Below, in pieces: positions 7,686 to 16,888 of a stretch of DNA of 38,501 nucleotides (its first letter is position 1; every line of letters starts with the position of its first letter). Position numbers and translations under genes: made by a program. The notes beneath the pieces are model-generated. The model worked only from the letters and a program-made list of their open reading frames with translations, was not told the DNA's origin and did not search any database. This DNA comes from an uncultured Paracoccaceae bacterium. Lineage in GTDB: Bacteria; Pseudomonadota; Alphaproteobacteria; Rhodobacterales; Rhodobacteraceae. Location: positions 1-38,501 of the forward strand of contig CAJWNQ010000015.1 of NCBI GenBank assembly GCA_913043905.1. The letters are read 5' to 3'.

Positions 7686-8861
7686 TCATACGGACTGCCC
7701 CGCCGCCCAACCAGAAGACCATGCCCACTGAAAGTTATATCCACCCAACCAACCAGTGACATCTACAACTTCGCCGATAAAGTATAATCCTTTTATAGAT
7801 TTAACCTCCATAGTGCGTGCATCCAATTCATCAGTATTCACGCCACCTAATGTTACTTCTGCCGTACGGTATCCTTCTGAACCCACAGGTTTAATTCGCC
7901 AATTGTGCACTGCATTTGCCAACCGCTCCAATGCAGTATCAGGTTGGTCCGCTAAATTACCTGTAACATTAGCCTGTTGGGTCGCAAACTGTGCAACGGC
8001 TGATGGCAGTAAACGAGCCAGTGCATTATGTATCGCCTGCTTACCAGCTTCCTTACGTTGTATCTTGAGAATGTCTAGTATGTCTTCACCAACAGCTAAA
8101 TCTACAGCAATCTCTTTTCCTTCTTTCCAAAAGCTACTTATTTGCAAAATACTTGGCCCAGATAAACCACGATGGGTAAATAATAGCCCTTCATTAAAAC
8201 TAGTTTTGTTGCAGCTCACTTTTGCTTGGACTGATGTACCAGCCATTGCCTTAATGGGTGGCAATTCTTGTTGGGCAAAGGTTAAGGGAACTAATCCTGG
8301 TCGCGTTTCAACCAATGATAAGCCAAATTGTTTTGCAATCTCATAACCAAAGCCAGTGGCCCCCATCTTAGGAATTGATTTTCCACCAGTTGCAATTACC
8401 ACCGAATTGCTGTGAACGTTTGATGTACTTAATTTAACGTCAAAGCCATTTAATTTGTCTACGGACAAAACTGATGTGCTCAATTCTATCGTTACACCCA
8501 CATCAAACATTGCCTTGTGCAACATGCCTAGAATTTCTTTTGCTGAGACATCACAAAACAATTGACCCAAAGTCTTTTCGTGATACGCAATACCACTGCT
8601 TGTTACCCAATCAATAAAATCCCATTGGGTATACCGTGCCAAACAAGACATAGCAAAGCGTGGATTTTTTGATAAAAATTTCTGATATGTAACGTCTAGG
8701 TTAGTAAAATTACACTTACCACCACCAGATATACGAATTTTGTCTCCAGCAGATTTTGCATGGTCAACCAACAGGACTGAACGCCCTCGCTCTCCCGCTT
8801 GAATAGCACACATCATGCCAGCAGCACCCGCACCAATAATAACAACGTCAAATTTTCTCAT
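7686..8861 (-). CDS. HI0933/YhiN-family FAD-dependent oxidoreductase
   Basis: The 391-residue flavoprotein begins with a Rossmann dinucleotide motif (VVIIGAGAAGMMCAIQAGERG, residues 5-25), followed by the family hallmark ISGGGKCNFTN (44-54). It also has the internal FAD motif VVIATGGKSIPKMGATGFGYEIA and the C-terminal FIGEVVDVTGWLGGYNFQWAWSSG, all signatures of the HI0933 (YhiN/BaiN-like) family. Length is normal. The cellular role of most family members is unknown; BaiN in gut clostridia reduces bile-acid intermediates, but that specificity cannot be carried over. It is a single gene between tRNA-Gln, transcribed divergently, and the sit operon. The same frame stays open for 25 codons after the TGA, which I regard as chance. 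Confidence 0.88.
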   Translation of the reverse strand: MRKFDVVIIGAGAAGMMCAIQAGERGRSVLLVDHAKSAGDKIRISGGGKCNFTNLDVTYQKFLSKNPRFAMSCLARYTQWDFIDWVTSSGIAYHEKTLGQLFCDVSAKEILGMLHKAMFDVGVTIELSTSVLSVDKLNGFDVKLSTSNVHSNSVVIATGGKSIPKMGATGFGYEIAKQFGLSLVETRPGLVPLTFAQQELPPIKAMAGTSVQAKVSCNKTSFNEGLLFTHRGLSGPSILQISSFWKEGKEIAVDLAVGEDILDILKIQRKEAGKQAIHNALARLLPSAVAQFATQQANVTGNLADQPDTALERLANAVHNWRIKPVGSEGYRTAEVTLGGVNTDELDARTMEVKSIKGLYFIGEVVDVTGWLGGYNFQWAWSSGWAAGQSV

Positions 8862-8957
8862 GGTTTTGCCCTAGGCGGATGTGGGTTATAAAACAAGTGA
8901 AAATTCGTATTTTTTGACTTGCACCATGTTCAATCTCGTCGTAAATAGCACAAACGT

Positions 8958-9032
8958 TGGGTCGTAGCATAATGGTAATGCACCGCTTTTTGGTAGCGTA
9001 GAGTACAGGTTCGAGTCCTGTCGACCCAGCCA
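8958..9032 (+). tRNA. tRNA-Gln (anticodon UUG)
   Basis: The 75-base sequence folds as a complete tRNA: acceptor TGGGTCG/CGACCCA, D-stem GCAT/ATGC with GG in the loop, anticodon stem CCGCT/AGCGT with loop TTTTGGT (anticodon UUG), T-stem ACAGG/CCTGT with TTCGAGT loop, discriminator G and an encoded CCA. The U at position 1 pairing with A72 and the TTTTGGT loop fit glutamine tRNA. The first pair of the anticodon stem (C-U) is mismatched. A T-run at about 9045-9051 could terminate transcription. Confidence 0.93.
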
Positions 9033-9183
9033 CACATTTATTATTTTTTAAATAACTATTTTCCAGCCTCACAATTAAGTAATTCAACTGTGAAACTAGA
9101 ATACAGCAATGATTAAAACGTTAGAGAATCTTATTGCTTTTTTAACAGTAAAGCTCAGGGTTTTCTGATAGTTTTACTAGAAT

Positions 9184-10173
9184 TTATAAAATAGACACAG
9201 GCTGTCCTGTAGTAAGAGATTTTGCAGCGGCATCAGCTAAGAGTTGCGCTTTCAAGCCATCTATTATTGATGGAGAAGGAGAACACCCACCATTAATAGA
9301 TTCTACAAAATGTGTAATTTCACTTAAATATGCTGTCTCATAGCGCTCCAAAAAGAAATGTTGCGCAGGAGCGCGCTGAAAGCCTATTTCGGTTGCTACT
9401 TCTACTGAATTTTCTAGCATATTTTCTGCACGCAACATGCCCTTTGATCCATGAACCTCAACCCTTTGATCATAACCATAACTAGCTCTACGAGAGTTTG
9501 ATATCTGACAAATCTTTCCACTCGCAGTGGTTAAAGTTACACAAGCCGTATCCACGTCACCTGCTATACCTATTTCAGGATCAACAAGAGCAGAACCAAC
9601 AGCAAAAACCTGAAAAGGCTCTTCACCTAATAAGAAACGTGCCATATCAAAGTCGTGGATCATCATGTCTCTAAAAATTCCACCTGAAGTTTTGATATAG
9701 CTAATAGGTGGTGGGTTTGGATCCCGTGAAAGAATGGTAACAATTTCAACATTCCCAATTTCTCCTGCCTGAATACGGGATTGAATATTTGCAAAGTTAG
9801 GATCAAACCGTCGGTTAAACGCTGTTAAAAATGCAACATTATTGGATTGAACCACCTCCATACAATCACGAATACGCTCTGAAGACATATCGATCGGCTT
9901 TTCACAAAAAATCGCTTTGCCCGCATTAGCAGAATCGCAGATCATATTGAAATGAGTATCCGTTGGGGTGCAAATAATAACTGCATCTATTTTATCACTA
10001 GATATAATATCATCAACATTCATAACAATTGCACCACAAGAATCCGCTACAGACTTTGCCGCCTCTGGAAATGCGTCAGCAACGGCAACAAGCTGAGCTG
10101 TTTCTAGCCGCATCAATGATTTTGCATGAACTTGCCCAATGCGACCACATCCTAATAATCCAATCCGTAACAT
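9184..10173 (-). CDS. iolG: Inositol 2-dehydrogenase (Gfo/Idh/MocA family)
   Basis: This NAD-dependent enzyme of the Gfo/Idh/MocA family oxidises myo-inositol to 2-keto-myo-inositol (scyllo-inosose), the first step of the pathway. I choose the ATG at 10173 (329 residues; MLRIGLLGCGRIG) because AGAGG lies about 9 bases upstream and it falls 4 bases after the iolJ stop; the frame extends nine codons further into iolJ. The N-terminal Rossmann motif GLLGCGRIGQVHA, the family Glu-Lys-Pro (CEKPID, Lys92) and the catalytic block GGIFRDMMIHDFDMARFLLG, with its Asp and His, are all present. Length is that of bacterial IolG. It is the last gene of the iolDCBJG operon. Of the three Gfo/Idh/MocA enzymes in this cluster it is the one most like canonical IolG. 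Confidence 0.88.
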   Translation of the reverse strand: MLRIGLLGCGRIGQVHAKSLMRLETAQLVAVADAFPEAAKSVADSCGAIVMNVDDIISSDKIDAVIICTPTDTHFNMICDSANAGKAIFCEKPIDMSSERIRDCMEVVQSNNVAFLTAFNRRFDPNFANIQSRIQAGEIGNVEIVTILSRDPNPPPISYIKTSGGIFRDMMIHDFDMARFLLGEEPFQVFAVGSALVDPEIGIAGDVDTACVTLTTASGKICQISNSRRASYGYDQRVEVHGSKGMLRAENMLENSVEVATEIGFQRAPAQHFFLERYETAYLSEITHFVESINGGCSPSPSIIDGLKAQLLADAAAKSLTTGQPVSIL

Positions 10174-10177
10174 TATA

Positions 10178-11017
10178 TTATCCTCTTTTTTTATGTCCAA
10201 AAGCGCTCAGAACGCGCCTTGTTGCCAAAACCATTGGTTCGTGTGTTTCTTTTAAAATTGCAACACGATCGAAGCGTGATGGATCATAATTAACAGCATT
10301 TCGCATAGCTTCTCCAAAAGCCATACGCAGTTCTGTTCCAATGTTAAATTTGCAAACGTTTGACCCTGTTGCAAGTTGAGTGCGCTGCATTACAGGGACA
10401 CCAGAGCCACCATGAATCACAAGAGGAACATTTGTTAATGTCTCAATTTCCTTAATTCGCCCTATATCTAAACCACCTTCTTTGTCTTGCTGAAGATGCA
10501 CGTTACCAACAGAAATTGCCATTGCGTCAACACCAGTATCACGGGCAAACTTCGCAGCTTCTTGTGGGTCAGTTCCTGCAGATTTTTCACCTTGCGAATA
10601 GCCAACAAAACCAATTTCACCTTCACAGGAAACTCCTGCAGTATGAGCCATTTCTGCTATCATTGCAGTTTCATCAATATTTTTTGCCAATGCATTACGG
10701 GAACCGTCAAACATTACCGATGTGAAACCACTGTCTATGGCTTCACGGCATTCATCCAATGTGTACCCGTGATCTAAATGTGCTACGACAGGCACAGAAA
10801 CACTATTGGCAAGGTACTGAAACATTTTACCTAAAACTGATAAAGGTGTGTGGGTACGACAGGAAGGCCCCGCTTGTAATATAACAGGACAACCTTCAGC
10901 GTCAGCTGCAGTCACAAACGCGCGCATATCTTCCCAGCCTAGCGTAACAAGACCAGCAACAGCGTAATTATCTTTCATGGCCGGTTGTAAAACCTGTTCC
11001 AGTGTCACCAAGGTCAT
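10178..11017 (-). CDS. iolJ: Class II aldolase, 5-dehydro-2-deoxy-6-phosphogluconate (DKGP) aldolase
   Basis: The 279-residue protein is a class II, zinc-dependent ketose-bisphosphate aldolase. The metal and catalytic residues are in VVAHLDHGYT (Asp and His), the GEIG strand, ISVGNVHLQQ and VIHGGSGVP. In this setting it should split 5-dehydro-2-deoxygluconate 6-phosphate, made by IolC, into dihydroxyacetone phosphate and malonate semialdehyde. Fructose-bisphosphate aldolase is the alternative from sequence alone, but position between iolB and iolG decides for IolJ. Its start overlaps the iolB stop by four bases (ATGA). Many alphaproteobacteria instead use an IolC fused to an aldolase domain; here the two functions are separate genes. 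Confidence 0.87.
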   Translation of the reverse strand: MTLVTLEQVLQPAMKDNYAVAGLVTLGWEDMRAFVTAADAEGCPVILQAGPSCRTHTPLSVLGKMFQYLANSVSVPVVAHLDHGYTLDECREAIDSGFTSVMFDGSRNALAKNIDETAMIAEMAHTAGVSCEGEIGFVGYSQGEKSAGTDPQEAAKFARDTGVDAMAISVGNVHLQQDKEGGLDIGRIKEIETLTNVPLVIHGGSGVPVMQRTQLATGSNVCKFNIGTELRMAFGEAMRNAVNYDPSRFDRVAILKETHEPMVLATRRVLSAFGHKKRG

Positions 11018-11853
11018 TTAAATTTTGCTACCATATCTTTAATTCCAGGAATAGTTTCAACCTGATATGCGTGTGTTGGTTGGAAATATTGAATTAAACT
11101 GCGCTGACTTAAACCACCTAGAATTGTAAAATAATACATTTCATACCCAGGCATAACTGCACAAGGGTGGTACCCACTTTTCAACATAATTGTAGATCCA
11201 TCCATCAACTGGAACGCATCACCAGGCTTGCCCTCTTCGTGCTGAACTATTTGCACACCAGAGCCATGATTAGGCTTAAACCGAAAGTTATACGTCTCAT
11301 CATGGCGCGTTTCATGAGGTAAATTATCTGTGTCATGTTTGTGCGCTGGAAAACCAGACCAGCCACCCTGGCCTACAGTAAACAGTTCACTGACTAAAAG
11401 GCGACCAACTCTATCATGATGCTTTTGGCCCAAAATATGTTTGATTTTGCGATGTGTTTTCGTGTCATCTGATCCATATTGTACTTTATCTAACTCAGCC
11501 ACTCGAACATCAAATGGCTCTAAAACTTTGTCGTATTTAGCACCAGCTATAAATGTTTCTGTATCGCGGGTTGCTACAATTGTTACCTTTGCCCCAACAG
11601 GCGCATAGACGCCCTCTGGTTCACCATCCCAAACATCAATTGTGCGCTTACCTAGAGATTTAAACTCTACACCTTCGACATATACATCAACAGTTCCCGT
11701 TGCAGGAACAATACAGGTTTCATAACCTGGAACCTGATATTCGAAAGCTTCTCCTACTTTTAATTTTACGATGTTAAAATAATTCAGCGGAACAGTTGAA
11801 TTCTCCGCATCTACAATAGCTTTATTCTTATTGTCATGTGGTGCAATATGCAT
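11014..11853 (-). CDS. iolB: 5-deoxy-glucuronate isomerase
   Basis: This 279-residue cupin-type isomerase of the KduI/IolB family converts 5-deoxyglucuronate to 5-dehydro-2-deoxygluconate. Two beta-barrel halves can be followed, and the metal-binding region is PAHKHDTDNLPHETRHDETY (about residues 160-180), with two histidines and a glutamate. The downstream GYHPCAVMPGYEMYYF is strongly conserved in IolB. Length and order of blocks match Bacillus IolB. It lies third in the iolDCBJG operon, 18 bases after iolC, and its stop overlaps the start of iolJ. Confidence 0.93.
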   Translation of the reverse strand: MHIAPHDNKNKAIVDAENSTVPLNYFNIVKLKVGEAFEYQVPGYETCIVPATGTVDVYVEGVEFKSLGKRTIDVWDGEPEGVYAPVGAKVTIVATRDTETFIAGAKYDKVLEPFDVRVAELDKVQYGSDDTKTHRKIKHILGQKHHDRVGRLLVSELFTVGQGGWSGFPAHKHDTDNLPHETRHDETYNFRFKPNHGSGVQIVQHEEGKPGDAFQLMDGSTIMLKSGYHPCAVMPGYEMYYFTILGGLSQRSLIQYFQPTHAYQVETIPGIKDMVAKFK

Positions 11854-11871
11854 AGGAGTTCCTTAGAATGA

Positions 11872-12843
11872 TTAAGTTTGATCAGAATGATTAGAGAGAA
11901 ATTTTTCAAGGTCATCTGGATAAGGCATAGCAGGTGCGCAACCAGGCTTTGCTACAACAATCGCAGCACATGCAGATCCACGTAAAACCGCTGTTTTCAA
12001 ATCCATCCCAGTAGCAAGTGAAGAAAGCATGCCGGCCATAAAACTATCTCCAGCACCGGTGGGTTTAAGGGCTGTGACTGGATAAATTCCTGTATGTAAT
12101 TCTTCACCATTTGCAAATGTTATAGCGCCTAATTCACCCATTTTATAAACAACAATACTAGCTGTAGTGGCGGCAAGTTCCCGAGCTTTTTCCAGTCCCT
12201 TTTCTATACCACCTGCCATAAATCCAAATTCTTCATCATTACCTACAATTACATCTGAAGCAGCACCCGCTTTAGATAAAACCTCCGCTGCAATTTCTGG
12301 TGATGGCCAGCTATAGGGGCGATAATCAATATCAAAAATAATTGGCAAACCATTTTCATGTGCAAGCTCAAATGCACGAAAAGATGCTGTTCTTGATGGC
12401 TCTGCAGCAAAAACTGTTCCAGCAGTCACCAAAGCTCCAAACTGATTATAATCAACTGACTCTACATCCTTTATAGACATCTGAAAATCAGCGGCGCCAT
12501 TACGATAGATAACAGACTGATGACCCACAACACGACTTTCATATAAAGCTAAAGAATTACGCGCCTCACCACCAACAACTTTTACATGTAATGTGTCCAC
12601 ACCATAGTGGTGTAATTTATTCAAACAAAACCTTCCAACAGCATCATCAGATACAGAGGTTACTAGCATTGCTTTACCACCCAACTTAACAATCCCTGCA
12701 GCAATATTTGCAGACGAACCGCCCATATCAGCAGTGAAGTTATCTCCAGTTTCTATAGCCATGCCCGGTTCTGGATATAAATCCATTCCTACTCGACCAA
12801 CTACTAAAAAATTATTAAGCGAAATGCCTGCCAGTACATTCAT
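11872..12843 (-). CDS. iolC: 5-dehydro-2-deoxygluconokinase
   Basis: This PfkB-family sugar kinase phosphorylates 5-dehydro-2-deoxygluconate at C6. Diagnostic are the N-terminal FLVVGRVGMDLYPEPG, the MGGSSANIAAGIVKLGG substrate region, FDIDYRPYSWPS (highly characteristic of IolC) and the C-terminal catalytic LKPTGAGDSFMAGM with its Asp base. I place the start at the ATG at 12843 (MNVLAGIS, 323 residues), where homologous kinases begin. The frame is open to an ATG at 12927, but that form would overlap the end of iolD by 38 bases and add a charged, unconserved 28-residue leader. No strong Shine-Dalgarno is visible at either start, so this remains uncertain. No aldolase domain is fused; that role is filled by iolJ. 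Confidence 0.88.
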   Translation of the reverse strand: MNVLAGISLNNFLVVGRVGMDLYPEPGMAIETGDNFTADMGGSSANIAAGIVKLGGKAMLVTSVSDDAVGRFCLNKLHHYGVDTLHVKVVGGEARNSLALYESRVVGHQSVIYRNGAADFQMSIKDVESVDYNQFGALVTAGTVFAAEPSRTASFRAFELAHENGLPIIFDIDYRPYSWPSPEIAAEVLSKAGAASDVIVGNDEEFGFMAGGIEKGLEKARELAATTASIVVYKMGELGAITFANGEELHTGIYPVTALKPTGAGDSFMAGMLSSLATGMDLKTAVLRGSACAAIVVAKPGCAPAMPYPDDLEKFLSNHSDQT

Positions 12844-12889
12844 CAAACGCACTTGTCTGTATTGCCAGCCTTTACTATAAAATTTTTCA

Positions 12890-14755
12890 TTAGATACCTT
12901 TTCTTTGTTTTGCTCGGCTTGCTTCAATTTCTAAATGCTTTTCTGCAATTCCTGGATTGTCTGTAATATGTGGTGTGCCTACTTCCCACCAGGTATGACC
13001 TTTGGTTGTCCAACCCTCAAATGCATCCACTTTCATAACTATTACACTTGTTTTATCAGCAGATTTTGCCCGCTTAAATGCATCACCAAACTCAACTAAA
13101 TTTGAAACCGTTTCAGCGTTTGCACCCATTGACTTCGAATGTGCTTCAAAATCGACAAAAAACGGTGTGGATACAGTTGGGCAGTCAACTATTAAATTGT
13201 TAAAACTTTCATTCCCCGTGTTATTTTGCAACTTATTAATGACTGCAAAGCCACCATTATCAAGGACACAAATAATTAACTTTTTATTAGTTAAAACAGA
13301 TGAATAAATATCTGAATTCATTAACATATATGATCCATCACCAGTAAAGATAATTGTATCTCGGTCTGGCTCTTGCTCAAATTGAGCAATACGTGCCCCC
13401 CAACCACCAGCGATTTCGTATCCCATACATGAAAAACCAAATTCTACATCTACTGTCCCAATGCTCTTCGTTTGCCAATGGGCAGTTACCTCCGCAGGCA
13501 ATCCGCCAGCAGCAGCCACTAAACGATCACGAGGGTCACACAAATCATTTACAACACGAATTACCTGACAATATGAATTTGGTCCATTGCTCCCGGCTGT
13601 AATATTATCAGTGTAAGTCACCCATTTAGTACGTTCATCACAAGCAAAATTAAGCCATGAACTAGGTGTTCTGTATTCACTCATTACAGCACTTAGGGCA
13701 GTGATACTTAACTTAGCATCAGCTACCACAGGCAATGAAAGATGCTTCATTGCATCATGCCTACCAACATTTATTCCAATTATTCGTGCATCCTTAGCAA
13801 ACGCTGTCCATGAACCCGTTGTGAAATCTTGTAACCGTGTGCCCACTGCTAAAATCACATCTGCACGTTCTGCAATTGTGTTTGCACTATCCGAGCCCGT
13901 GACACCAAGAGGGCCAATATTAAGTCTGTGATCATGCATAAGGTTTGCACGCCCAGCAATCGTTTCAACAACAGGAATATCATGCGCTTCTGCAAATTCT
14001 GTTAATTCAGAAACAGCACCAGAGTATTGGATGCCGCCGCCAGCAATAATTATTGGGCGCTTTGCCATTTTTAGTAATTTTGCAGCATCCATAATCTCAG
14101 CAAGATCAGGTCCTTGTCGCCGAATGCGATGCACTCTTCTCTCAAAAAAGCTCTCTGGATAATCATAGTGCCAACCCTGAACATCTTGAGGTAAGCCAAT
14201 AAATGCAGGTCCACAATCAGCAGGGTCTAACATAGTTGCTAGTGCCGCTGGTAATGACTGTAAAATCTGAGCAGGATGAGTGATCCGATCCCAAAACCGA
14301 CTAACAGCTTTAAAAGCATCATTAACACCTAGCGTTGGATTGTTAAAATGTTCAAGCTGTTGCAATACGGGATCAGGAAGGCGAGTGATAAAGGTATCAC
14401 CACACAACATCAACATTGGCAAACGGTTAGCATGTGCCAACGCTGCAGAAGTTAATAGATTTGTCGTGCCAGGACCTGCACTAGCAGTGCAAAACATGAA
14501 CCGACGGCGTAACCATTGCTTTGCATAACCTGCAGCAGCAAAACCCATACCTTGTTCATTTTGACCCCGGTAAAGGGGTAAGTCTTCACGATGATCATAC
14601 AAAGCCTCACCTAAACAAGTAACATTCCCGTGTCCAAAAATACCAAATCCACCACCACAAATACGCACTTCACTACCATCAATCTCAATAAATTGGTTTG
14701 AAAGATATTTAATAATTGCCTGCGCAGTCGTGAGTTTAAGAGTACTTTCAGTCAT
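12890..14755 (-). CDS. iolD: 3D-(3,5/4)-trihydroxycyclohexane-1,2-dione hydrolase (THDP-dependent)
   Basis: The 621-residue enzyme belongs to the thiamine-diphosphate family with acetolactate-synthase architecture. The N-terminal pyrimidine-binding domain has the catalytic glutamate region (LYRGQNEQGMGFAAAGYA, about residues 61-78), a central domain follows, and the C-terminal pyrophosphate domain carries GDGSYMLMNSDIY and the downstream Asn (CVLDNGG) of the GDG-N motif. IolD opens the inositol ring, producing 5-deoxyglucuronate. It is the first gene of the leftward operon; a LacI-type palindrome (14828-14845) lies 72 bases ahead of its ATG in the promoter shared with the rightward gene. The family is about 620-640 residues, so the gene is complete. 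Confidence 0.93.
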   Translation of the reverse strand: MTESTLKLTTAQAIIKYLSNQFIEIDGSEVRICGGGFGIFGHGNVTCLGEALYDHREDLPLYRGQNEQGMGFAAAGYAKQWLRRRFMFCTASAGPGTTNLLTSAALAHANRLPMLMLCGDTFITRLPDPVLQQLEHFNNPTLGVNDAFKAVSRFWDRITHPAQILQSLPAALATMLDPADCGPAFIGLPQDVQGWHYDYPESFFERRVHRIRRQGPDLAEIMDAAKLLKMAKRPIIIAGGGIQYSGAVSELTEFAEAHDIPVVETIAGRANLMHDHRLNIGPLGVTGSDSANTIAERADVILAVGTRLQDFTTGSWTAFAKDARIIGINVGRHDAMKHLSLPVVADAKLSITALSAVMSEYRTPSSWLNFACDERTKWVTYTDNITAGSNGPNSYCQVIRVVNDLCDPRDRLVAAAGGLPAEVTAHWQTKSIGTVDVEFGFSCMGYEIAGGWGARIAQFEQEPDRDTIIFTGDGSYMLMNSDIYSSVLTNKKLIICVLDNGGFAVINKLQNNTGNESFNNLIVDCPTVSTPFFVDFEAHSKSMGANAETVSNLVEFGDAFKRAKSADKTSVIVMKVDAFEGWTTKGHTWWEVGTPHITDNPGIAEKHLEIEASRAKQRKGI

Positions 14756-14827
14756 TATAAATTTCTTTCATAAGTACACCATAATGGCGATTCTTGCTTG
14801 CGCAGTTTAGAAACTAAAGATACTATT

Positions 14828-14845
14828 TTTGCAACCGGTTGCAAA
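14828..14845. promoter_or_regulatory. LacI-type operator in the iolD/gfo divergent promoter
   Basis: TTTGCAACC-GGTTGCAAA is a perfect 18-bp palindrome with the central CG step typical of LacI/GalR operators. It lies between the divergent iolD and Gfo/Idh/MocA genes, 26 bases before the latter's ATG. Its half-site recurs in the palindrome at 19092-19119 next to the lacI-type regulator gene, which makes that regulator the likely ligand-controlled repressor of both. Confidence 0.85.
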
Positions 14846-14871
14846 CCTTAAATTAAAGAAAGAGCAACAAG

Positions 14872-15969
14872 ATGACAGAAATTGGCATTGGCATCATTGG
14901 CGGTGGATATATGGGCAAGGCACATGCCGTTGCGATGTCTGCTGTTGGGGCAGTATTCAATACAAAACTGCGCCCCCGTCTTGAAATGGTATGCGCAAGC
15001 ACAGCCCAAAGCGCAGAACTTTATCGAAAAGCGTTTGGCTTCTCACGCGGTACTGATGATTGGAAACTGCTAGTAAATGATCCTAATGTGGAAGCAATTG
15101 TAATTGCCTCGCCACAGAGTACGCACTGCAAAATTGCATTGGCAGCGTTTGCACTTAATAAACCAGTATTTTGTGAAAAGCCTATGGGAGCCTCATTGGA
15201 TGAGAGTCGTCTAATGGCAGAGGCTGCTAAGGGCCAAATAAGTATGACTGGATTCAATTACATCCGCACGCCCGCCAGCCAGTTTGCACGTAAATTAATT
15301 GCTGACGGTATAATTGGCGATATCACTTGGTTTCGTGGTGAACACACAGAAGATTTTCTTGCAGACCCAATCAGCCCCGCAACTTGGCGAACTTCAGGTA
15401 ATGCTAATGGAACAATGGGTGATCTAGCCCCTCACATGATTAATGCAGCTTTAGCGTTAATTGGTCCAATCAAATCACTTATTGCCGAAGTGGAAACTGT
15501 ACATTTAACCCGCCCCGGCGGTGATGTTACTAATGACGATCATGCACAAATGATGTGTCGGTTTTCAAATGGAGCTATGGGTCAAATGTATTTCAGCCGA
15601 ATTAATCATGGCCGTAAAATGGGATATGCATATGAGATTACTGGCAGTAAAGGTGCAATTCGGTTTGATCAAGAAGACCAAAATGCGCTTTGGTTGTACA
15701 ATATGGAAGAACCAGAGGCGACTAGGGGTTTTCGCAAGATACTTACTGGCCCAGCTCATCCTGATTACGAACCTTTTTGTCAGGGCCCTGGCCATGGCAC
15801 GGGTTATCAGGATCAAATTATTATTGAAGCCCGTGATTTCTTGCGTGCAATCGAAACAAAAAAATCTGTTTGGCCCACATTTAAAGATGGGTTGGACGTG
15901 AACAAAGTTGTAAACGCTGCATTTGCATCCTCCACTGCAAAAGCATGGATTAGCGTTGCAACCGCATAA
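14872..15969 (+). CDS. Gfo/Idh/MocA family oxidoreductase (inositol cluster)
   Basis: The 365-residue NAD(P)-dependent oxidoreductase starts with a Rossmann motif (GIIGGGYMGKAHAVA, residues 7-21), has the family Glu-Lys-Pro at 102-104 (VFCEKPMG) and a catalytic-domain helix GTMGDLAPHMINAALALIGP with the expected Asp and His. An insertion after the first beta strand (FNTKLRPRLEMVCA) and a C-terminal loop rich in Gly and Pro (GPGHGTGYQDQII) set it apart from IolG of this cluster. It is the first gene of a three-gene rightward operon (with iolE and a third family member, spaced by 18 bases or less). It probably oxidises another inositol isomer (scyllo- or D-chiro-inositol) or an inosose, but which one cannot be read from the sequence. 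Confidence 0.82.
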   Translation: MTEIGIGIIGGGYMGKAHAVAMSAVGAVFNTKLRPRLEMVCASTAQSAELYRKAFGFSRGTDDWKLLVNDPNVEAIVIASPQSTHCKIALAAFALNKPVFCEKPMGASLDESRLMAEAAKGQISMTGFNYIRTPASQFARKLIADGIIGDITWFRGEHTEDFLADPISPATWRTSGNANGTMGDLAPHMINAALALIGPIKSLIAEVETVHLTRPGGDVTNDDHAQMMCRFSNGAMGQMYFSRINHGRKMGYAYEITGSKGAIRFDQEDQNALWLYNMEEPEATRGFRKILTGPAHPDYEPFCQGPGHGTGYQDQIIIEARDFLRAIETKKSVWPTFKDGLDVNKVVNAAFASSTAKAWISVATA

Positions 15970-15987
15970 TTTTTGAAAGGTACGGAA

Positions 15988-16878
15988 ATGACAATTAAGA
16001 TAGGAAATGCACCCTGTTCATGGGGCATCGAATTTCCCAGCGATCCCTCTTACCCAAAATGGGAATCTGTCTTAGATCAATGTGCTGGCGCAGGTTATAA
16101 AGGGATTGAACTTGGTCCTATTGGCTTTATGCCAGAAGATCCTAATATATTGGCTCCTGCACTTTCTGAGCGTAAACTAGAGATTATTGGTGGTGTTGTT
16201 TTTCGGGCATTTCATGATCCAAATATGTGGGACGATGTCATGGATGCAAGTCGCCGTACATGTGAGGCATTAACTGCGCATGGAGCACAACATCTAGTTC
16301 TCATTGACAGCATATCATCGCGCCGAGCACCAACTGCAGGACGTGCAAATGAAGCAGAGCAATTGAGCAAATCAGAATGGGTTGCATTTCGCAATCGTAT
16401 TGCAACAATTGCAAAAATGGGTGCTGAAGAATACGGTCTAACTGTTGGAATTCATGCCCATGCTGCAGGTTTCATGGATTTTGAACCAGAATTAGAACGC
16501 TTACTAAGTGAAATTGATGAAAGTATCTTAAAAATTTGCTTTGATACAGGCCACCATTCTTATGCTGGTTTTGATCCCTTAGACTTTATGGATCGTTATA
16601 TGAACCGTATTTCTTATATGCACTTCAAAGATATTAACCCTACTGTAAAAGCAGATGTTGTTGAAAACAGAACTGATTTTTACAAAGCGTGTGGGCAAGG
16701 TATTTTCTGCAATCTTGGACAGGGCGATGTGAACTTTCCAGCTGTGCGCAAACGCCTTCTGGACGCAGGATTTGAGGGTTGGTGTACTGTTGAGCAAGAC
16801 TGTGACCCATCAATACCTGGCACACCATTAGAAGATGCACGGGCAAACCGTCATTATTTACAATCAATTGGTTTTTAA
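15988..16878 (+). CDS. iolE: Inosose dehydratase (2-keto-myo-inositol dehydratase)
   Basis: The protein (296 residues) is a xylose-isomerase-like TIM barrel. It opens with the IolE-like IGNAPCSWGIEFP and includes the metal-site blocks GIHAHAAGFMDF, CFDTGHHSYAG and YMHFKDIN and a C-terminal WCTVEQDCD with the ligand Glu. It would dehydrate 2-keto-myo-inositol to the trione-type substrate of IolD. I use the ATG at 15988, which has GAAAGG about 7 bases upstream; the frame begins with a TTG at 15973. It starts 18 bases after the preceding oxidoreductase gene and is followed after 10 bases by another. A 2-keto-myo-inositol isomerase (IolI) is a possible alternative within this fold, but the cluster would otherwise lack IolE. 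Confidence 0.85.
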   Translation: MTIKIGNAPCSWGIEFPSDPSYPKWESVLDQCAGAGYKGIELGPIGFMPEDPNILAPALSERKLEIIGGVVFRAFHDPNMWDDVMDASRRTCEALTAHGAQHLVLIDSISSRRAPTAGRANEAEQLSKSEWVAFRNRIATIAKMGAEEYGLTVGIHAHAAGFMDFEPELERLLSEIDESILKICFDTGHHSYAGFDPLDFMDRYMNRISYMHFKDINPTVKADVVENRTDFYKACGQGIFCNLGQGDVNFPAVRKRLLDAGFEGWCTVEQDCDPSIPGTPLEDARANRHYLQSIGF

Positions 16879-16888
16879 GGAAATAAAT

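Noticed and set aside
7756-8346. 196-codon open frame on the plus strand inside the HI0933-family gene
   Set aside because: It is the reverse-strand shadow of a well-conserved flavoprotein gene and shows no motif of its own.
8848-9087. Open frame on the minus strand covering the tRNA gene and the start of the HI0933-family gene
   Set aside because: It runs antisense through a complete tRNA-Gln, and has no ribosome site or recognisable domain.
9146-9176. Imperfect hairpin (AGTAAA...TTTACT) after iolG as a terminator
   Set aside because: Only six outer pairs are solid, the inside is mismatched, and no T-run follows in the direction of iolG transcription.
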